NCBI GenBank assembly: GCA_947650285.1
Contig: CANTFL010000417.1
Coordinates: forward strand, 1 to 64,000
Length of the DNA stretch: 64,000 bases
Direction: 5' to 3'
DNA from: Hyaloperonospora brassicae
Lineage: Eukaryota > Oomycota > Peronosporomycetes > Peronosporales > Peronosporaceae
In this document: piece after piece, positions 56,057 through 64,000 of the stretch
Position numbering within the stretch: the first letter of the stretch is position 1
Layout of the letters: each line of letters starts with the position of its first letter
Position numbers and translations under genes: made by a program
Notes under the pieces: model-generated
Seen by the model: the letters and a program-made list of their open reading frames with translations, nothing else
Told to the model about the DNA's origin: nothing
The model's database searches: none

Positions 56057-56766
56057 ATGGTGAAGCCCGTAGTGAACGCCAATATGAACGCGACGCTGCG
56101 CGAGGTGGTGGGGCGTTTTGTGGGCGCTCCCCCGTCGCTCTCGCACAAGCAAAAGGTGCAGCGGCTGTACAAGCAGTCGCTCAAGACACTGGACTCGTGG
56201 GTCATCGACCGCCGTCTGTGGAACGAAGAGGCCACGAAGATTCGTGCCGAGTTTGACGCCCACAGGCCGCTGGACCCCGAATCCGGGTGCGTTTTATCGA
56301 TCGTCTATGTCGTGTGGGCTCCGTAAATCGGAGTCGGTCGAGGTTTTATTGACTCATGTTATTGTTCTTCTTGTTTTTATTGTTACTATCGCTATTGTTA
56401 TTGTTGCTATTGTTATTGTTGTTGCTATTGTTGGTATGATTATTTTTGTTGTTGTTACTGCTGCTGCTGCTGTTATTGTTGTTGCAAACGTGGTGCTGCT
56501 ACCTTAGCCTTGCAAAGCGCCTAGTGCGCGAGGCGCAGGAAAAGGTGGCTCACTACACGCATCCGGACCGCTATATCTTCAACTACATGCCTGGCGGCAC
56601 TCTTTACATGCGCAATGCGCCGATTCCACTGGACGTGTGCTTCCCGGACGGAAAGATCCCGGACGACGTGGAGCTGTCGCCTCTGGAAGGAATCAACATT
56701 GACATGACGCCGCTGCCTGCGAAGGAGACGGTGTTTGTGGACTTTTCGAAGAAAGGCTACGACTAA
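56057..56766 (+). CDS. NDUFB9: NADH dehydrogenase 1 beta subcomplex subunit 9 (complex I, LYR protein)
   Basis: Accessory subunit of mitochondrial respiratory complex I membrane arm, a member of the LYR family that docks acyl-carrier protein. Exon 1 is 56057-56286 and exon 2 is 56508-56766, joined in phase 2 to give 162 residues. Key stretches: LSHKQKVQRLYKQSLKTLDS (LYR motif as R-L-Y-K), WVIDRRLWNEEATKIRAEFD, then after the intron LAKRLVREAQEKVAHYTHPD and YIFNYMPGGTLYMRNAP, the conserved H-P-x-x-Y-I-F and P-G-G-T segments of this subunit. An in-frame ATG at 56003 would add 18 residues; 56057 fits the family better. Confidence 0.88.
56287..56507 (+). repeat. NDUFB9 intron with GTT/ATT trinucleotide tract
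   Basis: The donor is GTGCGT and the acceptor CCTTAG, 221 bp. Positions about 56350-56490 are an imperfect (GTT)/(ATT)/(GCT) repeat. It is open in one reading frame, which is why a long false ORF runs across it. Confidence 0.7.
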
Positions 56767-57443
56767 GGGCTCGCTCTCTCGTCGCTGATGAAGCAAGTTA
56801 GGTGTTTGATTGGACCAAGTGGACATGGAGCGAGAAGTGTTTACCTGTGGCTACTGACACAATACAAGAAGATTCGGGTAAAACCATTGGTCTTTGGGTG
56901 CTGGACGTGTTTGATGTGCCGTTGTGGTTTGAGGGTAGTTGAGCTGGTTGCAAATGCCACACGTGATCACAGCAGTGCTCGGACGTAAGCCGCAGAAGTG
57001 GACAAAGGCCGCAAGAGTTGGACCGAAGTTTGACTTGCTGAGGGAAACCAGCGTCGACCTCAAGCTGTTTCTTCTCCGCAAGCCACCGACGTCGTCATCT
57101 TTCGTGGCTTCTAGAGACTACGCGATTTACGCGGTGGTGATTGCTGCACTGTGACGTTCAGCGAGTGAGTTGCTGACATTGTCTTGATCGAGTCGGTCGA
57201 GTCTGTGTCCCAAGCCGAAACGTTTGACATGCAGCTATGGACTCGTTTGCCAAGCGGTGTCACGCCATGTGGTACGTGCACGTGGCGAACAAAACCCGTA
57301 CGTCATCATTTTCGAGCGACATATGTTTCACCCCATACAACGGATTCCTGCGACGCTGCAAACCTGTTGCTCATTCAGCTTTACGCGATCGTTTCGAACG
57401 ACCTGTGTGCACCATTCATTCCGTCGAAACTCTTCTGCCGGCT
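56767..57443. other. Intergenic, upstream of SRD5A3-like gene
   Basis: Short frames only. The SRD5A3 frame is open upstream to an ATG at 57237, but that stretch does not resemble the family. Confidence 0.4.
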
Positions 57444-58406
57444 ATGGGAATGCTAGTGCTCTGGCAACTCACGTGGGTGCTAGCTCTGGTTGCTGCATTA
57501 CTGTCGTTCCGAAGCGAGTTATGTCGCGGATTTGTCTTGCAGGGCAAGACACGCACTTTGGCGCGGCTTCCCCCTCTGCGGCTGTTGCATGTGGAATTGC
57601 CCAAGAGCTACTGGACGTGGTTCTACCTCATTGGAGCGATACACAGCAATGGTATCGTGCTCGCTATGGTGTGTTGGCAAAACACAAGAGTCGTCCAATG
57701 CGCGCTTCACGTCGCCCATCCCGCGCCGACGGTCCACGAAGAGGGCACTGGTATTACGATCCAGCCACACGCTATCGCGTTTCTTATGCTGTTTGCAGCG
57801 CATACGACACGGCGCGCTGTCGAGTCTGTCCTGGTCACGGAGTTTGGCACTGCCAAAATGCATGCGAGTAGTACGTCGAAACGTGCTGCTTTTTGTATTC
57901 GCATTCGCGGGACAAGTGGGCTGGTTGGTTGACTGACTGACACACTGTCGGTGCTCCCAGTACTTTTCGTAGGCATGTACCACTACGTGGCCACGCCTTT
58001 GTCGGTCCTGTTCGATCCAGACGCGACCACGCCACACTCCGATACAAACGGTCGTCGACTACTGACTGGACTCGGTATACTGCTTTTCGTCGTTGCGTCG
58101 TACCATCAGATGCGCTGTAACTCGCTGCTGGCCAAGCAAAAGCGTGCGAACAACATGGTACATGTGGTTCCCCGCGGTGACTGGTTCAACGTGGTGCGCA
58201 GTCCGCTCTACGCGACGGAAGTAATGCTGTACGTGAGTTTCGTCTTGGTCACTGGCGGCACGACCGCCATGCTCTACCTCGTGGGTGCCTGGGTGATGGC
58301 CAATCAAGTTCTACTCGCCCACCTCAACTCGCAGTGGATCGAAAACAAGTTCCGCGATCGACAAGATGAGCTGCCCAAGTGGAATCTGATTCCGTTTATT
58401 TGGTAA
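57444..58406 (+). CDS. SRD5A3: Polyprenol reductase / steroid 5-alpha-reductase 3-like (SRD5A3)
   Basis: ER membrane enzyme of the dolichol pathway that supplies the lipid carrier for N-glycosylation. Exon 1 is 57444-57870 and exon 2 is 57961-58406, phase 1, giving 290 residues, close to the family's usual 300-330. Family landmarks: VELPKSYWTWFYLIGAIHSN (about 50-70), a T-T-R-R-x-x-E block (HTTRRAVESVLVTEFG), the S-Y-H-Q-M-R-C motif, VPRGDWFNVVRSPLYATEVM (conserved G-D-W-F and S-P-x-Y-x-x-E), and an ending IPFIW. Several hydrophobic segments predict six or so membrane helices. Because sterol synthesis is lost in Peronosporales, a dolichol role is more likely than a steroid one. It is convergent with BUD31. 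Confidence 0.85.
57871..57960 (+). other. Intron of SRD5A3-like gene
   Basis: GTACGT donor, CTGAC branch-like sites at about 57930-57940, CTCCCAG acceptor, 90 bp. It restores phase between the two conserved halves. Confidence 0.7.
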
Positions 58407-58484
58407 GTAATCAACATATCGTCCAGAGCAGACGAGAGCTATTCGTTCGATCCGATCACGTGTTCATCGTCCACTCTGCGCCCT

Positions 58485-58775
58485 CTGTTCTTGCTCCATC
58501 TCTTGCTCACTCGTCCGCCTCGTGCTGTTGTTCCTCTTCCTCCTTCCCTTCCTCTCTCCTCCGTCCTCTCCTCTTTTCTTCAACGACGGCGCATCTGTCT
58601 CTTCCGCCTCGTCCTCTTCACTGCCACTCTCGTCACTGCTCCTTTGCTCTCTTCCTCCCTTTTTCTCGCTGTCGCTTCTTCGTCTTCTCGTCTCCTCCAC
58701 TCTCGTACTCCTTCTCCTCTTGCTCGGTCGCCCACACCTGCTTCTTCTTTGTCTCCTCCCTCTCTTCCCTCGCTA
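58485..58775. repeat. Long polypyrimidine tract (plus strand)
   Basis: About 290 bp is strongly C/T-rich on the plus strand, spanning the BUD31 C-terminal tail and the convergent intergenic gap. Such tracts open several reading frames by chance and can form triplex DNA. Confidence 0.6.
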
Positions 58776-59268
58776 GCTGAATCCGAGCCAAGTACTGCCC
58801 GTACTTGTTGCCAAAAATGTTATAGTATCCTCCCGGTCCAGACGCACAGCCGCGACAGCCACTGTGTTTTTCCTGGACAACCTGTCCCTCGGACAGCTGC
58901 TGCCTCGGGACGCGACAGATACTGACTGTCCCGTAGTTGTAGTTCTTGGGATTGATGGCAAACGTACTGCAGAGCCGCTCGTAGCCCCTTTTCTTCCACT
59001 TGGCGATCAAATTCGCGTCCACGAATTTGCACTGTACGCAGTAGTCGTACACTTTTCGAGAAATCTTGTGGTACTTGTAAAACATGTCGTAGACATAGCG
59101 ACTGCGTTGCCAGTTGATCTGATGCACTGGCCACAGCGCCTCGCACTGCCGCTTCCCTTCGTGCGGCTCGTTCATCTTTTCCCGCAGCTCGCGCTCCAGC
59201 GCGTCCAGGACGGGCTGAATGTACTCGAAGCCTGGAGGTGGTCGGTGCTTTTTGCTCCACTTGGACAT
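58633..59268 (-). CDS. BUD31/G10-like splicing factor, divergent, with charged tail
   Basis: A spliceosome-associated nuclear protein family. The 211-residue single frame starts at ATG 59266-59268. It matches the G10 domain: PPPGFEYIQPVLDALERELR (10-29), NEPHEGKRQCEALWPVHQIN (33-52), RYVYDMFYKYHKISRKVYDY (57-76), DANLIAKWKKRGYERLC (84-100), VSICRVP (115-121) and GCRGCASG (137-144). Several cysteines usual in the zinc-binding part are absent: the CCLRC-like place reads CSTFAI, and the C-x-H-C-G-C place reads K-H-S-G-C. A C-terminal extension after 145 (NIFGNKYGQYLARIQLAREE, then lysine/glutamate-rich) is longer than in animal BUD31. It could be a lineage-specific paralogue rather than the main BUD31. 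Confidence 0.85.
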   Translation of the reverse strand: MSKWSKKHRPPPGFEYIQPVLDALERELREKMNEPHEGKRQCEALWPVHQINWQRSRYVYDMFYKYHKISRKVYDYCVQCKFVDANLIAKWKKRGYERLCSTFAINPKNYNYGTVSICRVPRQQLSEGQVVQEKHSGCRGCASGPGGYYNIFGNKYGQYLARIQLAREEREETKKKQVWATEQEEKEYESGGDEKTKKRQREKGRKRAKEQ

Positions 59269-59300
59269 ATTGAGATTAGTGGCTGGCTATTTGATGAACT

Positions 59301-59390
59301 AGGAGGGCTAGAACTAAGAGGGCTAGAACTAAGAGGGCTCGAACTACAAAGGCTCGAACTACAAAGGCTAGAAATAGGAGATCTTGAATG
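59301..59390. repeat. 15-bp tandem repeat in BUD31 upstream region
   Basis: About five to six units of AAGAGGGCTAGAACT with variants (GGCTCGAACT, ACAAAGG). It lies 33-122 bp before the BUD31-like ATG, so in its 5' UTR or promoter. Confidence 0.75.
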
Positions 59391-61157
59391 GGGGGGCGGT
59401 GGATTCAGAATCTGGCCAGGGGGTTCTAGGTCAGATCTGGAGACTGACAAAAGCGAGAACATCTGATTCGACCGAGTTGACGCGAATCGTCAGTTGTGCT
59501 CGTGCGTGCGAAGACAGCTGTACAGACAGACGCACAAGAGCTCTATGATGCGCGGCTTCTGCATGTTCAACGAGCCATTTCTGTGGTTGTTTTTGACTGC
59601 ATCGTCGCGTCGCGTCTAGTGCCTTTTGCCTTTTTCAATGCAGTAGTCGCGCGCATGTTGTACCCATCTGGACGAACGGCAGATCGATGTTTCTCGAAAG
59701 TGCGATCGCTCGCGCTGCCCGTCGCTCGTCCTCTTCTACGTAGTGGCCACGTCAAGAATCGCTCGTCCTATCGCACGATACAGCGCCTACAGCTCGCGAT
59801 TTGTCACCACTGGATGCGACTTCCACGCAATCGATTAGTCGTTGAAGCATGAGCACAAGTGCAGTTGCTACCGCAGCTTTCGTAAACACGAGGACAACAC
59901 GCACAACCGCATCGTTTTCCTCCATCGTGCGGCTACCACATGCACCACAAGGACTCGAGACGGCACTGACCGTTGCGGTTCATTCTGCAGTGCCGTTGCA
60001 ATCTTACAAGCCGAAGTGACGCAGTCGTAGACCCAAAGTGAAAGCACTTGACAACCCCATCCGTGTGCCCGTCTTCGCGTAGCTTGTCAGGTACTCACGC
60101 AGGACGGAGTGATTGGCTGAAGCCTGTGCACTTCCGAGGGTCTACCCATCCAGCCAACTTGATGATGTAGCTGCTTGAAACGTACGACAAGAAGGTCTGC
60201 TGAGTGTGGCCATAGCCAGGAAGAACGGGTCAGGGATCATATGCAGTGAGAAAGCGGACGACCCGACACAAGTGCAGGCGATGGATGCAATAGGACACAC
60301 GTGAGCTGAAACAAAAGCCGTTTGCCAATGCGTGCTGGACGCAAAGGGTTGCAATGGGTACGTGGGATGTGTACGTCGCTGCGTCATACATCGCACGTTC
60401 GTCACTAGAATGTGTCAAGACACTTTAGTGTATCATTTACATCACGAACGAGTTGCGCGGTACTGACATGACCAGCCGCAGGGTCAACACTACCATTGTG
60501 AGCACTGCGAGCAGAGATATGGGGTGTCAGCGACTGCTAATGCCCGCACGATCTCGCGTATACTTTTGCGTTCCTTTCCAATGACGTTTTTTGTCGTAAC
60601 GATCGTTTGCACTTATTCGAACAGAGAGTCTTAGTACGCGCAGATCAACGAGTGTGACATGGTCGATGGCACGGCTTTCAATGACTGATACTCGCGGCAG
60701 CCAATACCAATCGTAGGCGAGAAAGCGAGAGGTGGGAGCAGAGGAGGAGAGGAAGAGATGGCGAAAGACAGAGACGGAGCGGTCGTTCAAGTCCACAAGC
60801 CGCCAAATTCGAGGCCGAAGGGTCCCGACCTTACTACTGCATAGCGTATTGTCACTCACGATCGTTGCCGTTACAGTGTTGACGCTTGCCGTTCAGCCCG
60901 TTACTGTTCGAAAGCTGATCCGGATGCGGGTTTGTGGCTTGCGAGGCTTTTGCCGAAATCGGGCCGAGTGATTACGGAAAGGGCCGTATGATGACGTTCG
61001 CTGTTGATGCGAGCGAAGTCCTCTCATGGGCGAAGCGACGGGGCGGGGGGGGGGCCATTGAAGATCGGGGAACGGAAGAGTTGACACGGACGCGGTCGTG
61101 CTTTCCCACGCGACAAGTACCGTGCGGCCCCGCGAAAGGCGTCTCGAGTTCAGTAGC
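59391..61157. other. Intergenic, no recognised gene
   Basis: Short overlapping frames on both strands without motifs. This includes the upstream region of the BUD31-like gene. Confidence 0.4.
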
Positions 61158-61182
61158 GAGAGAGAGAGAAAGAAGAGAGAGA

Positions 61183-61217
<35 letters not shown>

Positions 61218-61280
61218 TGTTGATGTGTGTGTTGATGTGTGTGTTGATGTGTGTGTTGATGTGCGTGTGAGAGAGAGAGT
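61158..61280. repeat. (GA)n microsatellite and 12-bp GTGTTGATGTGT tandem repeat
   Basis: An imperfect (GA)n run at 61158-61217 is followed by four units of GTGTTGATGTGT (61217-61268) and another short GA run. Confidence 0.85.
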
Positions 61281-61315
61281 ACCTGCGAGTACCTGACGGT
61301 CGATTCACGTCCAGG

Positions 61316-61342
61316 GATGATGATGATGATGATGATGATGAG
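61316..61342. repeat. (GAT)n microsatellite
   Basis: About nine GAT units. Confidence 0.85.
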
Positions 61343-62727
61343 CGACATGTCTGGAGCTTCTGAAGAGCGAGAAAGCCGAGGGCGCGGGACCCAGTGATGC
61401 GTCATCCGTGGTCTCTGGAACTGAGATGAGGCGAGGCGTCGAGTAGGGAAAGCGCCTAACACGGACCATTTACGCGTTTTGAGAGCGACCGCGTTACTGC
61501 TGCAACAGCGCCGAAAGTGAGGAGAGTGCTCCCGTCACTGGCGGTGGGGCTCCCGATGTAGCTGCCCACAGCCAGCCAGTCAGCCAGCCAGCCATGGGTC
61601 GGTTCTCCACTGCTTCCAGCCAAAGTGGGTGCGACGAATCCGTTTTCGCTCTCTTTTCTTTCCTTTCCTCGCACGGACGCGCCGCAACTAAGTGTAGAGA
61701 CCGCGTCTTCCACGTGGGTTTACCGAAGAGCCCGTGTAAAAACACGAGACTGCTGCGTCGGCCGAGCGAGCGCATCGGATCGAGCAACGTCCGACATGCA
61801 GCTTGAGGTTCCAGTCGCTCGGTGCTTGACTGGGCGCGTTGCACAATGAGGCACATGGCCCAAGCACGAGACACGACGATCGCTCCGCCGGGCAGTCAGT
61901 CAGTCAGTCCGTAGTCGTATCCTCCCGCCCACATACGGGATCGTCCACCTCCACCAGTGAGACCATCTCGAGATTCCAATACAAAAGAACGTCAAGAGCG
62001 CTCATGAAGGACGACCAGCCACGTCCCTCCCCCCCCCCCCCCCACGACCGCATGGCGCTGTTGCTCGGCCTCCAACGCGAGCACTTGTTTGCAACCCACG
62101 GAGCCGGCGGCGCTGCCATCGCCCGATCGTCGTGGCGTAATCGTGCGCCGTTGATTTGCACAGCTCCGTCGTCCCAATCGGATTCCACCGCTCGGCCGCG
62201 GCCCGCGACACATCAACTCGCCGCTCTCTCGCGCCACCACCTGCGAGGCGTCTCCTCTGGTCCCGATCGCCGACGAAAAGAGCCACTGCCCGTCGTCTCG
62301 AACCGAACGAGCGAACCCCTTTGCACAACACGCGCGTCGACACAGCTGCTGGGCGCTCGGCTGCTGTCACTGGCCCCAAGTGTTTACACGGCGCACAAAG
62401 GGACGCAGCTGCGTCGTCGTGCTGCTGGTGGTCCGTGATGCCCTTGGGACACACGCGAGTCGCCACCAGTCCCTCCTCTCCTCCGCTCGCGGTTGCCGTC
62501 ATCAATTCCCCACCCACGCACCCACTCCCTCCCACTCACTCACTCACTCACTCACTCACTCGTGCGGCGACCGCCACGTGAACTTGCCGTCACTCACAAC
62601 GCAACCCACTCGACGTCCGCCTCTCTTTCGCGCGCACGTGTACGGCCATTCCCCTTCTCGCCGAGTCCACTCCACTGTGCCGACAGCTGTGTTGACAGCG
62701 ACGCACTCCTTTTCTTCCGCGACGGCA
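61343..62727. other. GC-rich upstream region of glycosyltransferase gene
   Basis: Many long frames overlap on both strands because of high GC content, and none is recognisable. A C-homopolymer of about 15 occurs at 62029-62043 and a (CACT)n run at about 62531-62562. The transcription start of the downstream gene is probably within the last few hundred bases. Confidence 0.4.
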
Positions 62728-64000
62728 ATGACCGCACCGTCGCTTCGGACGGCCGTCAATAGCAACAGCAGCAGCAGCAGCAGCAGCCTCACGTCGTCGT
62801 CCACGTCGTCGTCCACGTCGTCGTCTAGTCACGTCTTTGGTAGCACAGCCACCTGCACGGACCTGTACACGGAGCAAGTGATGATCCCCCGCGTCGCCCT
62901 CGTCGCTGTCCTCACGGGCCTCTTCGTGCTCACTCTGCTGTGCCGCTGCGGCTGCGGCAGCTCGCGACGGCAGCGCCTCGTGAACCCGTTGCCCACGACG
63001 CCCGTCGCGCGACAGGCGGCGTCGGCCACTGACCCTAAGACGACGGGCGACCCCACGCGCTACAAGCGGTGGCTCACGTGCTTTCTCGCGTCGACCGTCG
63101 CGTGGATTGCGCTCTTCCTGTGGTCCAGTGGCCCCTCAAGTGCAGTGACGCTGTCGGGTGCGGCGGCGGCCACCCGACACCCCCTTACCACGCGCCCGCG
63201 CGTCGTCTTTAGCTTCACGACGACGTCGGACGGCATTGCGCAGATCCGCCCGACGCTCGCGGGCCTCGTGCACCAGACCGACGCGTTCGCCGTCGTGTAC
63301 GTCGTGATCCCGCGGACGTACCGCAACGCCGTCGTGGCGATCCCCACGTGGCTGCTCGCGCCCGACACGACACTCACGCGGGCGCACGTTCACGGCGTCT
63401 CGTTCGCCACGGGGCCGAGCGCGTACCACCCGACCGTGCGCCTCGTGGTGCTCGACACGGACTTTGGCCCGGCAAGCAAAGTGCTGGGCGCGCTCTTGAT
63501 GGAGCCCGAGCCCGAGACGGTGCTCGTCTACGGCGACGACGACCGCGTGTACCCGCCGCAGCTCGCGGAGCGCGTGCAGCACTACACGCAAAAGTACCCG
63601 CACGACGCGATTGCGGTGCTGGGCGGGTGGATCTCGGCCGAAGACGGGCTCTACTGCGGCCGGAGCCTCGCGATTGGCGTCAATCAGGTGTCGTTCGTTG
63701 GCGGGGCCGGGGGCGTCGCCGTCAAGCGAAAGTTCTTTGGGATGGGCGACGCGACGGCAGCCGCGTTCCACGTGGCCAACATGTCGCGCGCGTGTTTCCT
63801 CGGCGACGACTACTACTTGTCGCACTTGCTGAGCCGCCGCCACGTGCGGCGACGCCTCGTGTTCGATAGCTGCTGGAACATGGAGACCGTGCGCGAGTCG
63901 TTTGCGAACGGCGGACTCTCGCGGGCGCCGTCGCGGCACGCGGGCGGCGCGAACGTCGAGCACTACCAGCAATGCATCCGCGAGTTGGGCGACGACCACG
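62728..64000 (+). CDS. Two-TM glycosyltransferase-like protein (partial, runs off window)
   Basis: Open from ATG 62728 to the window end without a stop (424 codons seen). The N-terminus is a serine run coded by (AGC)n and TCG/ACG repeats (12-34). Hydrophobic segments at about 55-72 (VALVAVLTGLFVLTLL) and 115-132 (WLTCFLASTVAWIALFLW) predict a membrane anchor, as in Golgi or ER enzymes. The catalytic-looking domain starts near 158 (RVVFSFTTTSDGIAQIRPTL) and has a nucleotide-sugar/metal D-x-D type site YGDDDRVYP (D270-D272), a GGAGGVAVKRK block (325-335) and GDDYYLSHLL (359-368). This suggests a GT-A fold with a processive-type second acidic pair. Sugar and acceptor are unknown. The ATG choice is the first in frame after the upstream stops. 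Confidence 0.75.
   Translation, partial: MTAPSLRTAVNSNSSSSSSSLTSSSTSSSTSSSSHVFGSTATCTDLYTEQVMIPRVALVAVLTGLFVLTLLCRCGCGSSRRQRLVNPLPTTPVARQAASATDPKTTGDPTRYKRWLTCFLASTVAWIALFLWSSGPSSAVTLSGAAAATRHPLTTRPRVVFSFTTTSDGIAQIRPTLAGLVHQTDAFAVVYVVIPRTYRNAVVAIPTWLLAPDTTLTRAHVHGVSFATGPSAYHPTVRLVVLDTDFGPASKVLGALLMEPEPETVLVYGDDDRVYPPQLAERVQHYTQKYPHDAIAVLGGWISAEDGLYCGRSLAIGVNQVSFVGGAGGVAVKRKFFGMGDATAAAFHVANMSRACFLGDDYYLSHLLSRRHVRRRLVFDSCWNMETVRESFANGGLSRAPSRHAGGANVEHYQQCIRELGDDH

Noticed and set aside
57237..57443. Upstream start for the SRD5A3-like gene
   Set aside because: The 69-residue extension lacks family similarity, and the ATG at 57444 opens directly into the first membrane segment.
61217..61268. Regularly spaced repeats that might suggest an array such as CRISPR
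   Set aside because: The units are directly adjacent without unique spacers. It is a eukaryotic microsatellite/minisatellite.
63136..63999. 287-codon minus-strand open frame
   Set aside because: It is antisense to the glycosyltransferase and arises from high GC at third codon positions. Its Arg/Val/Ala/His composition is typical of a shadow frame, and no motif is present.

Overview
The window looks like nuclear DNA from an oomycete of the Peronosporales (Phytophthora or downy-mildew type). The support is a secreted RXLR/EER-like protein with WY-type helices, a secreted PL1 pectin lyase with an oomycete Inr/FPR-like core promoter, short GT-AG introns of 90 to 221 bp, and retroelement lineages typical of these genomes. 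Genus cannot be fixed from the sequence alone.

Positions 1 to about 44,480 are almost entirely mobile-element DNA in layers of different age. On the minus strand there are broken non-LTR (LINE) fragments (2.0-6.7 kb; another RNase H piece at 42.7-43.2 kb) and a frame-broken unknown reading frame (8.6-10.1 kb). Next comes an old Ty3/Gypsy element with recognisable LTRs (11,013-18,688, minus strand) that carries an extra reading frame on the opposite strand next to its 3' LTR. A second, heavily decayed Gypsy pol (20.5-23.9 kb, plus strand) carries two RNase H domains and a chromodomain. Two almost identical Ty1/Copia elements of exactly 4,803 bp each (27,897-32,699 minus; 37,442-42,244 plus) then face each other across a 4.7 kb AT-rich spacer. 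Each has a perfect 5-bp target duplication, a half-tRNA primer site and 254-bp LTRs. One has an intact 1,413-residue Gag-Pol. The other has a stop at codon 46. The spacer holds a 1.1 kb terminal-inverted-repeat element with a 9-bp target duplication and a FAR1-like zinc-finger remnant, so probably Mutator-like. A second element of the same kind (51.3-52.5 kb) and a smaller inverted-repeat element (50.1-51.1 kb) lie nearer the genes.

From 44.5 kb on there are ordinary host genes: secreted pectin lyase (44,569-45,946, one intron), a small hypothetical ORF (49,534-49,911), an RXLR-like/WY effector candidate (52,935-53,942), the mitochondrial complex I subunit NDUFB9 (56,057-56,766, one intron), a polyprenol reductase-like SRD5A3 homologue (57,444-58,406, one intron), a divergent BUD31/G10 splicing-factor homologue on the minus strand (58,633-59,268) and the start of a two-membrane-segment glycosyltransferase (62,728 to the window end).

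The layout fits a 'two-speed' oomycete genome. The two genes likely to act on the host (pectin lyase, effector) sit in the gene-sparse, transposon-rich half, and the housekeeping genes sit close together in the GC-richer end. No rRNA or tRNA gene and no CRISPR array was seen.
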